Assembly (NCBI RefSeq): GCF_014836755.1
Contig: NZ_JACSQF010000012.1
Location: forward strand, 34,688 to 98,687
Reading direction: 5' to 3'
Origin: Oerskovia merdavium
Lineage (GTDB): Bacteria; Actinomycetota; Actinomycetes; Actinomycetales; Cellulomonadaceae
DNA length: 64,000 nt
In this document: in pieces, positions 34,137 through 41,657 of the stretch
How the letters are laid out: the number at the start of each line of letters is the position of its first letter
How positions within the stretch are numbered: position 1 is the first letter of the stretch
The notes under the pieces: model-generated
Databases searched by the model: none
What the model was told of the DNA's origin: nothing
Seen by the model: the letters and a program-made list of their open reading frames with translations, nothing else
Position numbers and translations under genes: made by a program

Positions 34137-34262
34137 CAGTCGGCCGGCCGCGCGGTCCCTCACGCCTCGCCCGCTCCCGTCGCCCCCACACCACAGCACC
34201 TGCGCCCCGAGGTGGGCGACAGCCGTTACGGTGTGCCCCACGGCATACGAGGAGGTGAGCAC

Positions 34263-36311
34263 GTGGTCAGACGCAACAGGACGAAGGAACGGGCCAGGTC
34301 GGGCTCGTCACCGGCGCCCGTCGACGCTCCGGACGGCCCCGCGGGCCCACGTTCCGGGGCTCTCCGCAGGCCGCCCTCCGGCGTCCGCTGGGTCACCGAC
34401 GTCGAGGGCGCCCGGGTCCTCGCCGCGCACCTCCTGACCCCGGGCAGACCCTGGCCCGTGGTCGCGATCTCGGTCGCCGCAGGGCACGACGCGCCCTACG
34501 TGGACCTCGACGGGCTGCTCGAGGAGGTCTCGGGCCTGGCCGAGGTCGTCGTCCTGCCCACGGGCGACGCCTCGTGGGCGTTCTCGGCCGTGATGCCCCC
34601 GTCGACGCAGGTCTACGGCGGGGCCGCGCGCGTCTACCCGGTCGACCACGAGTGGGTCGGCCTGCCGCGGCGCAGCAAGCTGCGGTTCGCCTACTCGGAC
34701 GCCGACGCGCGCCGCCTGCACGACCACCTCACGCACGACACCCTGACCGCAGCCCTGAGCGCGGGCCTGCTCGGGACGTCGCACGACCCCGACGCTCCTC
34801 GCGTCGAGGGCACCGTCCGGTCCATCCTCGGACCGCGCGCGTTCGTGACCCTCGACGACGACTCGCTCGCGAGCATCGCCGAGGAGCTCACCGTCCCAGG
34901 GGTCTGCCTCGCACGGCTGCTGGTCGTCGGACAACGGGTCGCAGGGACGCTGGACCGGGAGAGCCGCCGGCTGGACGTGCGCGGTGCGCTCCTCGTGCCC
35001 GACGGCGCCACGCGCCCGGGCGAGGACACGCACCTGGGCGGGTACGCCGTCGGGCAGGTGGTGCTCGCCGACGTGACCGCGGTCGCCCCCGCGACCGTGC
35101 ACCTGCGGCTCGTCCCCGGGCTCGAGGTCGCCGTGCCGCGCGACGACGTGACCGGGAACCCCGCCGACGAGCTGACCGACCTCTTCACCGTCGGAGAGGT
35201 CGTGCTCGCCCGTGTCGTGGCGACCGCGCCGTGGCGGCTGCGGCTCGACGACGTCGACGACTCCGACAGCGACGACGCCCCGGTCCCCGCACCGAGCCTG
35301 CTCGACGGCGGACCGCCGTGGCTCGTGCTCCCTGACCTCAGCCGGCCGACCCCGCCCAGGTCGCTGCCCGTGCTGCCGTCGCTGCGCCTGCCCGGACTGC
35401 CGACCGACGCGGGACCGGCCGAGGAGGTTCCCACGGAATTGCTCGCGGAGGCGCCCGCCGAGGTGCTCACCGGCGAGACGTCGGCACCTGAGCCGGGCCT
35501 CGCCGAGCCTGGCTCGAGCGCCGAGGGCGGGCTGCGCCGTCGGACCCCGCTGGACCTGATCGCCAACGCGCCGCGACGCGACACCCCGGCCGCCCCGACC
35601 CGGGGCGCGCTGCGCGACATGAGCCTTGCGCTCGAGGTGAGCCGCACGCGCGCCCGCACTCTCGAGGCGGACCTCGCTGCCGCGAACGCCGAGGTCGGGC
35701 TGCTGCGCGCGGCCGCGCAGGCGACCGCGGTCGAGCTCGGTGGGCTGCGGCTCCGGGCGGCCGAGCTCGACCGGGACCTGGCCGAGGCCCTGACCCGGGC
35801 CGAGAACTTCCGCACCCGGTACCGCAAGGCCGACCTCAGCCGGCAGCAGCTCAAGAAGGCCGAGAAGGCCGCGAGCCACGCGGGCGCCGCACCCGACGAC
35901 GGTGCCGTGTTCCTCGACCCCGTCGAGCAGTTCCGGTTCGAGGTCCGGCTGGCGTGGGTCCGACGCGTCCCGGCCGCCGAGAAGGCGAGCAAGCCGCTCG
36001 CGCCGTACACGCTCGGGGACAGGTTCCTGCCGTCGCTCACGGCGATCGAGGGCGTCTCGCGGGCCAAGGTCGTCGACGTCGTGGTCGAGGTGCTGACCGG
36101 GGACGCCGAGCACATCGCGGGCCGCGAGCTGCACCCGCTGCGCGTCAACGAGGGCGGCAGCAGCCCCGCGCTGGTGCGTGAGGACGGCGCGACGTGCTGG
36201 CGGGCGTCGCTCCAGAGCAAGCGCGCGTCGGCGCGGCGGCTGCACTACTGGAAGCGCGGGGAGCACATCGAGCTGTCGCGCGTGGTGCTGCACGACGACG
36301 TCGAGCCGTAG
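34263..36311 (+). CDS. Large protein with OB/S1-like segments and coiled coil, unknown function
   Basis: A 682-aa cytoplasmic protein I do not recognise. The GTG start has GGAGG eight bases upstream. Residues about 35-180 form a mixed domain (VRWVTDVEGARVLAAHLLTP). Then come two or three segments resembling S1/OB-fold beta barrels (VEGTVRSILGPRAFVTLDDD; VGQVVLADVTAVAPATVHLR; VGEVVLARVVATAPWRLRLD). A disordered Pro-rich linker and a coiled coil (about 450-535, LEVSRTRARTLEADLAAANA onward) follow. The C-terminal ~120 residues end in SARRLHYWKRGEHIELSRVV, a motif I associate with actinobacterial proteins of unknown role. Candidate nucleic-acid-binding protein. No operon partner. Confidence 0.7.
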   Translation: MVRRNRTKERARSGSSPAPVDAPDGPAGPRSGALRRPPSGVRWVTDVEGARVLAAHLLTPGRPWPVVAISVAAGHDAPYVDLDGLLEEVSGLAEVVVLPTGDASWAFSAVMPPSTQVYGGAARVYPVDHEWVGLPRRSKLRFAYSDADARRLHDHLTHDTLTAALSAGLLGTSHDPDAPRVEGTVRSILGPRAFVTLDDDSLASIAEELTVPGVCLARLLVVGQRVAGTLDRESRRLDVRGALLVPDGATRPGEDTHLGGYAVGQVVLADVTAVAPATVHLRLVPGLEVAVPRDDVTGNPADELTDLFTVGEVVLARVVATAPWRLRLDDVDDSDSDDAPVPAPSLLDGGPPWLVLPDLSRPTPPRSLPVLPSLRLPGLPTDAGPAEEVPTELLAEAPAEVLTGETSAPEPGLAEPGSSAEGGLRRRTPLDLIANAPRRDTPAAPTRGALRDMSLALEVSRTRARTLEADLAAANAEVGLLRAAAQATAVELGGLRLRAAELDRDLAEALTRAENFRTRYRKADLSRQQLKKAEKAASHAGAAPDDGAVFLDPVEQFRFEVRLAWVRRVPAAEKASKPLAPYTLGDRFLPSLTAIEGVSRAKVVDVVVEVLTGDAEHIAGRELHPLRVNEGGSSPALVREDGATCWRASLQSKRASARRLHYWKRGEHIELSRVVLHDDVEP

Positions 36312-36363
36312 GGGTTCCTTTCCTGGTTTGGTACGGGGGCTCGGTGGTGCCGGGTGGTGCGTG

Positions 36364-36443
36364 CCGAGAACGAGGTTGCGGTCGTTATGGAGCGGATTCC
36401 GCTCTCAACCTCGTGCTCGACCGCACGGAACCTCGTGGTCGGC
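36364..36443. repeat. Composite intergenic palindromic repeat, copy D
   Basis: Reverse orientation relative to copy A: head CGAGAACGAGGTTGCGGTCG, then the inverted half with CAACCTCGTGCTCGACCG, then a second tail CACGGAACCTCGTGGTCGGC. It lies 50 bp after the 682-aa protein gene. The 467-bp gene-free stretch 36312-36778 otherwise contains only the 8-bp tandem repeat at 36653 and the ribosome-binding site of the methyltransferase gene. Confidence 0.82.
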
Positions 36444-36652
36444 GGGTCGTCGGTCCAGAAAGCCGGCAGCGGGGCCGGGCGGCGTGGGCAGCGGGTCGTT
36501 CCTGTCCGGCCGGCGCCGTCGGTCCCGGCCGCTGAGACCCCGTCGCCCCGGACCTGGACCGCTGCCGACAGCGGTCGCCGCAGAGGTACGGTCGAGGCTC
36601 CGGACCGACCGGGTGGTCAGCCTGTCGGCACGTCCCACCGATCCATCGGCCG

Positions 36653-36700
36653 GCCCGACAGCCCGACGGCCCGACGGCCCGACGGCCCGACGGCCCGACC
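36653..36700. repeat. 8-bp tandem repeat (GCCCGACG x6)
   Basis: Six consecutive 8-bp units: GCCCGACA, four GCCCGACG, then GCCCGACC. It lies in the gap upstream of the methyltransferase gene. The unit is the core of the GCCCGACGGCG motif seen in several hairpins of this window. Likely a slippage-prone microsatellite. Confidence 0.95.
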
Positions 36701-36778
36701 GAAGGTTCCGACCCGTCCGCGTCGTCCGAGCCCGCACCACCGACCCACCACACACCCGCCCGACCCCGAGGAGCACCG

Positions 36779-37396
36779 GTGAGCAAGGCCAACCCCACGC
36801 GCTGGGAGCAGAAGACCGCCATGAACCCCGCGCACTCGACCTGGTACGTCGAGCGTTTCCGCGCGATGGCGGCTCAGGGCGCGGACCTCGCGGGCGAGGC
36901 GCGGCTCGTCGACGCCATGCTCCCGCGCGGGGCGCGGATCCTCGACGCCGGCTGCGGCCCGGGGCGCGTGGGTGCCGAGCTCGCGGCGCGCGGGCACACC
37001 GTCGTGGGGGTCGACGTCGATCCCGTCCTCATCGAGGCCGCCGAGACCGACCACCCCGGCTCGACGTGGCTCGTCGCGGACATCGCCGAGCTCGACCTGC
37101 CCGCCATGGGGGTCGCCGAACCGTTCGACCTGATCGTGTGCGCCGGGAACGTCGTGACGTTCCTCGCGCCCGGCACCGAGGTCGAGGTGCTGCGCCGCTT
37201 CCGCGCCCACCTGGCCCCCGGGGGCCGGGCCGTCGTCGGGTTCGGCGCGGGGCGCGGCTACGCGTTCGACGCCTTCTTCGCCGACGCCGCCGAGGCCGGG
37301 CTCGAGGTCCAGCTCAAGCTGTCGACGTGGGACCTGCGACCGTTCACCGAGGGCGGCGACTTCCTGGTCGCGGTCCTCGGAGCGCCTCAGGCCTGA
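36779..37396 (+). CDS. Class I SAM-dependent methyltransferase
   Basis: A 205-aa soluble enzyme. SAM-binding motif I is ILDAGCGPGRVGAELAARG (about residues 57-75), followed by VVGVDVDPVLIEAA for the acidic ribose-binding residue, and motif IV FDLIVCAGNVVTFL. It is a UbiE/methyltransf_25-like fold without substrate-specific additions, so the acceptor is unknown. It begins with GTG, preceded by GAGGAGCACCG. A decayed Excalibur-domain fragment follows its stop directly, hinting that a neighbouring surface-protein gene was lost here. Confidence 0.88.
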   Translation: MSKANPTRWEQKTAMNPAHSTWYVERFRAMAAQGADLAGEARLVDAMLPRGARILDAGCGPGRVGAELAARGHTVVGVDVDPVLIEAAETDHPGSTWLVADIAELDLPAMGVAEPFDLIVCAGNVVTFLAPGTEVEVLRRFRAHLAPGGRAVVGFGAGRGYAFDAFFADAAEAGLEVQLKLSTWDLRPFTEGGDFLVAVLGAPQA

Positions 37397-37397
37397 C

Positions 37398-37487
37398 ACG
37401 GCGGCGGGCAAGGCACCGATCCGCGTCGGCGAGCCCGGCTACAGCAAGAAGCTGGACCGCGACGGCGACGGGGTGGGCTGCGAGTAG
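37398..37487 (+). pseudogene. Excalibur calcium-binding domain remnant
   Basis: Directly after the methyltransferase stop, in another frame, the DNA encodes GKAPIRVGEPGYSKKLDRDG followed by DGVGCE and a stop codon (TAG, 37485-37487). This is the C-terminal core of the Excalibur domain (the D-x-D-x-D-G-V-x-C-E signature). No start codon, signal peptide or first conserved Cys is found upstream in this frame, so it is a fragment left from a deleted gene or a truncated duplicate. Confidence 0.8.
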
Positions 37488-37542
37488 GCCGGGTCCCGCC
37501 CCACGGACGCGGTCGTTCGTCCAGGGCGAACGCAGATCTGGA

Positions 37543-37563
37543 ATTGAGCGTGGGTGACTCAAG
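37543..37563. promoter_or_regulatory. HAIR box (HspR operator) upstream of hsp20
   Basis: ATTGAGC-N7-ACTCAAG closely matches the HspR-associated inverted repeat CTTGAGT-N7-ACTCAAG, with the exact 7-nt spacer and a perfect right half. It lies 41 bp before the Hsp20 ATG, overlapping the likely promoter. By family knowledge HspR bound with DnaK represses such genes until heat stress. Confidence 0.9.
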
Positions 37564-37604
37564 TTGTACCCGTCAGAGGTTCCATCACGACTGAAGGAGT
37601 CACC

Positions 37605-38024
37605 ATGACGACCACCCTGACCACCCCCGCTCCCGCTTTCGACCGCGCCCTGCGCGACCTCCTCACTGCTCGTCCCGTGGCAGGCGTCCCGGCTCACGCC
37701 GACGTCTTCCAGGACGGCGACGACCTGGTCGCCCGCTTCGACCTGCCGGGCATCGACCCCGCGCAGGACGTCACGGTCGAGGTCGAGGGCCGCAAGCTCG
37801 TCGTGCGCGGCGAGCGCAAGGACGAGCGGGCCGAGGAGACCGACGGGCGTCGCGTCCGTGAGGTCCGCTACGGCGCGTTCCACCGCGTCGTGACCCTTCC
37901 CAAGGCCGCCGACGCGAGCGCGATCAGCGCCCGCTACGACGCAGGTGTCCTGACCGTCACCGTCTCCGGCGTCTACGCCGGGACGACGCCGCAGCGCATC
38001 GAGGTCACGACCTCCGCGTCCTGA
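37605..38024 (+). CDS. Hsp20 / alpha-crystallin small heat-shock protein
   Basis: A 139-aa chaperone. The alpha-crystallin domain spans about residues 28-130: ADVFQDGDDLVARFDLPGID, then VTVEVEGRKLVVRGERK and the C-terminal ARYDAGVLTVTVSGVY, whose 'GVLTV' is the domain's signature. The short N-terminal arm and the C-terminal PQRIEV (an I-x-V-like anchor) allow oligomer formation. It holds unfolding proteins during heat stress. AAGGAG precedes the ATG. The upstream HAIR box predicts HspR/DnaK control. Strong hairpins follow the stop. Confidence 0.94.
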   Translation: MTTTLTTPAPAFDRALRDLLTARPVAGVPAHADVFQDGDDLVARFDLPGIDPAQDVTVEVEGRKLVVRGERKDERAEETDGRRVREVRYGAFHRVVTLPKAADASAISARYDAGVLTVTVSGVYAGTTPQRIEVTTSAS

Positions 38025-38043
38025 CGGTCTTCCCAGCCTCCCC

Positions 38044-38117
38044 GTCGCAGGTCACCCCCCTTCGGCCTGCGACGCGGTGAGATCGACGGGCCCGGTTGCG
38101 AGAGCACCGGGCCCGTC
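38044..38117 (+). terminator. Tandem hairpins after hsp20
   Basis: Two inverted repeats: GTCGCAGG/CCTGCGAC (38044-38051 and 38066-38073), then GACGGGCCCGG/CCGGGCCCGTC (38085-38095 and 38107-38117, 11-nt loop). They lie 20-93 bp after the hsp20 stop. The second is the stronger terminator. Confidence 0.8.
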
Positions 38118-38144
38118 GTGCTGTCCGGGGACGCGCGGCACTCA

Positions 38145-38226
38145 CGAGCATGCGTTTGGCGTCGCCCGAGCATGCGGTCGGCGTTCGTCTCGAGGACGAA
38201 ACCGACGACAACCGCATGGTCGGCAC
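38145..38226. repeat. Composite intergenic palindromic repeat, copy E (CATGC subfamily)
   Basis: Same architecture with a different core: CGAGCATGCGTTTGGCGTCG, a second head CGAGCATGCGGTCGGCGTTC, then the inverted tail CGACGACAACCGCATGGTCG. The heads and tail are more diverged than in copy F at 40453. It lies between hsp20 and the leftward SDR gene. The rest of the 295-bp gap holds the hsp20 terminators and about 90 bp with no feature seen. Confidence 0.8.
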
Positions 38227-38319
38227 CGAAGGGGCAAGACCCGAGTTGGCGAGGCCACCACCCGAGACCCCGAACCACCGAACCCCCATGTGCCCCAGGG
38301 CCCAGAGGCCGAGCAGCCG

Positions 38320-39165
38320 TCAGGCGGCGGTCCCCGGCGCGTCCGCCGCGCTCACCATCGCGATGCTCCGGTCCCACAGCTCGGCCGCGAGCCGTGCGTC
38401 GCTCACGAGCGGGTGGGTCGTCGCAATCTTGCGCTTGACGTAGTAGCTCCCCGGCTCCCAGTCGACGCCGGGCGTCGTGGTCGCGAGCCAGACCAGGGTG
38501 TCGGCCCCCTTGGCCGACGACGTGAGGAAGCGGCTCAGCACCGTCTGGTACATGACGCGCATGCTGCTCGTCGAGGTCGCCGCGAAGTTCGTCGCGACCA
38601 CGCCCGGGTGGAAGGACGCGGCCGAGATCCCCGACGCGCGGTACCGGCGGTCGAGCTCGCGCGTGAACAGGTTGACCGCGAGCTTCGCGTTCCCGTAGGC
38701 CGCGTTGGGCGCGTACGACCGCTCGGCCTCGAGGTCGTCGAGGTGGAAGTCGCTGAACAGCCGGTGCGCGGCGCTGCTCGTGCTGATGACGCTCGCGCGG
38801 CTCTCCTCCAAGCGGTCGAGCAGCAGCGTGGTCAGGAGGAACGGCGCCAGGTAGTTCACCTGGAACGTCAGCTCGTGGCCGTCCTCGGAGACCTGGCGGT
38901 CGGCCATGATGCCGCCCGCGTTGTTCGCGAGGACGTCGATCCGCTCGTAGCGGTCGAGCAGGTCGGCTGCGAGCGCCCGCACCTCGGCCAGGCGCGCGAA
39001 GTCGGCCACGAAGAAGTCGGCCCCGAGCTCCCCGGCCACCGCGGCGGTCTTCTCGGGCGAGCGCCCGACGACCACGACCCGGTGCCCGTCCGCCGCGAGC
39101 TGCCGGGCCGCGGCGGCGCCGATCCCGTCGCTCGCCCCGGTGATGACGATGGTCCTGCGTGCCAT
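38320..39165 (-). CDS. Short-chain dehydrogenase/reductase (retinol-dehydrogenase-like)
   Basis: A 281-aa classical SDR. Cofactor motif TGASDGIGAAAARQL (T-G-x3-G-x-G), the structural NNAGG, catalytic Ser in VISTSSAAH, and the catalytic Y-G-N-A-K pair in NAAYGNAKLAVNLF are all present. The Arg after the first strands (VVVVGRSPEK) favours NADP(H). Overall it resembles the WW-domain oxidoreductase/retinol dehydrogenase group, whose bacterial members act on unknown carbonyl or alcohol substrates. ATG at 39165. It is alone on its strand; the next leftward gene begins 197 bp upstream with no shared promoter visible. Confidence 0.9.
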   Translation of the reverse strand: MARRTIVITGASDGIGAAAARQLAADGHRVVVVGRSPEKTAAVAGELGADFFVADFARLAEVRALAADLLDRYERIDVLANNAGGIMADRQVSEDGHELTFQVNYLAPFLLTTLLLDRLEESRASVISTSSAAHRLFSDFHLDDLEAERSYAPNAAYGNAKLAVNLFTRELDRRYRASGISAASFHPGVVATNFAATSTSSMRVMYQTVLSRFLTSSAKGADTLVWLATTTPGVDWEPGSYYVKRKIATTHPLVSDARLAAELWDRSIAMVSAADAPGTAA

Positions 39166-39362
39166 GTGCCGCCTTACCTCGTGTCGTGCCGCCGGCGCTC
39201 GTCCCGGCGCGCCCTCGCCGTGCGGCCGGCCCCTCGCCCGCCACCCGGTCCCCTCGGAGCGTAGACCGAGCACAGGGGCAGCCGCACGACCGGCCCCTGG
39301 GCGGCACACGCCGCCGCTCCCCCCCGGACCACCGCGCGGACGACGACGACCGCCCGGGCGGG

Positions 39363-40373
39363 CTACGCCGTCGGGCCCTCTGCGCGCGCGAAACGTTCCC
39401 GCAGGCCCAGCGCTGCCGACCGCCACGACGCGGCCCTCTTGATCGTCGCGCCCATCTCGCCCTCGTCGACCGGCACGTGCACGACGCGCACCCCCCGCTC
39501 GGCCGCGAGCGCCAGCATGGCGTCGGTCGACTCGGGGAACGCGAGCTGCAGCAGGACCGACGTCGTGCACGCCTGCCGCTCGCCCTCGCCGAAGCGGCGC
39601 TTGTAGACGATCTCGGTCACGGTCCGCCGGGTGAACAGGTCGCGCTCCGCGACCTCCTCGGGCCCCTCGTCGGGCGCGTCGTCGCCTGCGGTGCCGCCGA
39701 CCTCGAGGAGGCGAGCGACGTCGTCGGGCAGGGGCACGACCGCCAGGTACAGCGACACGAGCAGCTCCGAGACCTTGCCCAGGACCCAGCCGCGGCCGGG
39801 CAGGCGCGGGATCACGCGCAGGTACTGCGCGAAGTTCGCCTCGAGCGCGTCGGCCGACAGGCTCGACCACGCGGGGTGCGTGCGCAGCTCGATCACGCGG
39901 TCCCAGTCGACCGCGTCGCCGTCGAACCCGATCTCCTGCGGGCCGACGTGCACGGCCCCGAACCGGTCGAGCAGCTCGAGCGGCTTGGTCGCGAAGCGCG
40001 GAACGTACGGGACCTGGCGCACGAGGCCCGCGGCCGAGGCGTCCCAGTGAGCGGTGAGCGGCAGGCCGGGGCGCGGGTAGACGTCCAGGGCGCGGCCCAC
40101 CCAGCCTGCGACCAGGTCGTCGAGCCCGGGCTTCGCGGGGGTGTCCGCGAGGCCCGACGGCGGAGCACCGGTCGGGTCGTCGGGTGCGGCGGGGGCGGGG
40201 GTCGGGTCGGCGGGTGCGGTGTCGTGGATGTCGGCCCGGAGCGGGTCGGAGGCGTCGCCGGGGACCGGGGCGAGGTCGGCGGGGACGGCATCCGGCACGG
40301 GGTCGGCGCCGGGCCGGTCCGCTTCTCCGTCGGCGGCGGCCGCGGTCGAGCCGAGCAGCTGGTCCCTGTCCAC
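39363..40373 (-). CDS. Hypothetical protein, unknown function
   Basis: A 336-aa soluble protein. The first ~85 residues are low-complexity Asp/Pro/Ala (disordered). The rest is a folded domain with VGRALDVYPRPGLPLTAHWD, LLDRFGAVHVGPQEIGFDGD, an RVIELRTHPAWSSL segment, and the C-terminal YKRRFGEGERQACTTSVLLQ followed by VRVVHVPVDEGEMGATIKRA. A PH-like part around the middle is possible (strand-rich, 'RVIELR'), but I cannot assign a family. GTG start at 40373 with GGGGAGCCC upstream. Copy F of the composite repeat is close to its 5' side; no operon partner. Confidence 0.65.
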   Translation of the reverse strand: MDRDQLLGSTAAAADGEADRPGADPVPDAVPADLAPVPGDASDPLRADIHDTAPADPTPAPAAPDDPTGAPPSGLADTPAKPGLDDLVAGWVGRALDVYPRPGLPLTAHWDASAAGLVRQVPYVPRFATKPLELLDRFGAVHVGPQEIGFDGDAVDWDRVIELRTHPAWSSLSADALEANFAQYLRVIPRLPGRGWVLGKVSELLVSLYLAVVPLPDDVARLLEVGGTAGDDAPDEGPEEVAERDLFTRRTVTEIVYKRRFGEGERQACTTSVLLQLAFPESTDAMLALAAERGVRVVHVPVDEGEMGATIKRAASWRSAALGLRERFARAEGPTA

Positions 40374-40452
40374 GGGCTCCCCTTGTCTGCGGTGACGCGC
40401 AGTCCCGGGCCGTGTGCCCGTTGCGCTCGACTCCGGAGACTATCGGACGTGC

Positions 40453-40532
40453 CGAGCATGCGGTTGTCGTTCCACGAGCATGCGGTTGTGGTCCGATCCG
40501 GCCCGATTCTGGACGACAACCGCATGCTCGGC
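40453..40532. repeat. Composite intergenic palindromic repeat, copy F (CATGC subfamily)
   Basis: Two tandem 22-bp heads (CGAGCATGCGGTTGTCGT at 40453 and CGAGCATGCGGTTGTGGT at 40475) are followed by the inverted tail CGACAACCGCATGCTCG (40514-40530). The GAGCATGCGGTTG and CAACCGCATGCTC parts pair perfectly. It lies between divergent genes, so it is not only a terminator. Confidence 0.9.
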
Positions 40533-40563
40533 GCCGAGGGGTGAACGGTGCGACGCTGGGGCG

Positions 40564-41568
40564 ATGAGCGAGGATCCCGGTGCGGGCGGCAACGAGGGCG
40601 CAGGCGGCGAGCAGACGGTCGACCACCTGTTCGCGCTGCCTCTCGACGAGTTCGTCGCGGCCCGCAACGTCGCTGCCAAGCAGGCCACCGCGGCGGGCGA
40701 CTCCGTGGGCGCGGCCCGGCTGCGCGGGCTGGCCAAGCCGACCGTCGCGGCGTGGGTCGTCAACCAGGTCGCCCGCGCGCACGGGCAGGCGATCGACGAC
40801 CTCGTGGCGCTCGGCGACGAGCTGCGCGCCGCGACCGAGGACCGTGACCGCGCGCGGCTCACCGAGCTCGACCGCGAGCGCCGACGCCAGGTCGACGCCC
40901 TGGTCGCCGAGGTGTCGTCGGCAGGCGTGGGCGGCAGGTCGGTGTCGGGCGAGGCTCTGCGGCGGCTGGGCGAGACCCTCACCGCGGCGGTCATGGACCG
41001 CGACGCCGGGGCGCTCGTCCGGGCCGGGCGACTCACGCAGGCGCTCCAGTACGTCGGGTTCGGGATCGTCGACGAGAGCGGCGAGACGGCCGACGTCGTG
41101 TCGTTGAGCGCCGAGCGCGAGGCCCGGAGGGGTTCCGGTGCGCGGCGTCCTGCGGCTGCGGTGCCGCCCGGACGCGCCGGGGAGCCTCACGTCGAGGCGC
41201 CCGCCGACGGACCGTCCGACGGCGAGCACTCCGGATCGGACACCGCCCTCGAGTCCGCCGAGCGCGAGGTCGCCGAGGCGGCCGCGGACATCGACCGGCT
41301 CGAAGGTCGCCGCGACCAGGCCGCCGACGCCGTGCGTGAGGCGAGCGACGCCGTCGGGCCCCTGGATGCGCGCCTGGCCGCACTGGACGAGCAGATCGCC
41401 CGGCTGACCGCCGAGCGCGACGACGCGCACCGCGCGCTCGACGAGGCCCGTGCGGCGCTCGCCGCTGCCGAGGAGGAGCTGGCCGGCGTGGACGCCGAGC
41501 TCGAGGCCGCGGAGGGCCGCGCCGAGGAGGCGAGGCGGCGCCGTCGGGCGGCGCGCGCGAAGGGCTGA
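40564..41568 (+). CDS. Coiled-coil hypothetical protein
   Basis: A 334-aa soluble protein. The N-terminal ~180 residues are helical and recognisable in many actinobacteria as proteins of unknown role: DHLFALPLDEFVAARNVAAK, then RGLAKPTVAAWVVNQVARAH and SGEALRRLGETLTAAVMDRD. A disordered linker follows, then a long heptad-rich coiled coil from about 228 to 330 (LESAEREVAEAAADIDRLEG onward) with a basic C-terminus (RRRRRAARAKG). The helical bundle plus coiled coil suggests a scaffolding or DNA-associated protein, which is speculation. ATG at 40564; single gene. Confidence 0.7.
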   Translation: MSEDPGAGGNEGAGGEQTVDHLFALPLDEFVAARNVAAKQATAAGDSVGAARLRGLAKPTVAAWVVNQVARAHGQAIDDLVALGDELRAATEDRDRARLTELDRERRRQVDALVAEVSSAGVGGRSVSGEALRRLGETLTAAVMDRDAGALVRAGRLTQALQYVGFGIVDESGETADVVSLSAEREARRGSGARRPAAAVPPGRAGEPHVEAPADGPSDGEHSGSDTALESAEREVAEAAADIDRLEGRRDQAADAVREASDAVGPLDARLAALDEQIARLTAERDDAHRALDEARAALAAAEEELAGVDAELEAAEGRAEEARRRRRAARAKG

Positions 41569-41657
41569 GCTGGTTGCCCCCCTGTCCTGATGTCTCGATT
41601 CTTGTGACACAGCACGTTGCGTGAGACTGTGTGTCTCTAGATTAAGGACATTGGGCC

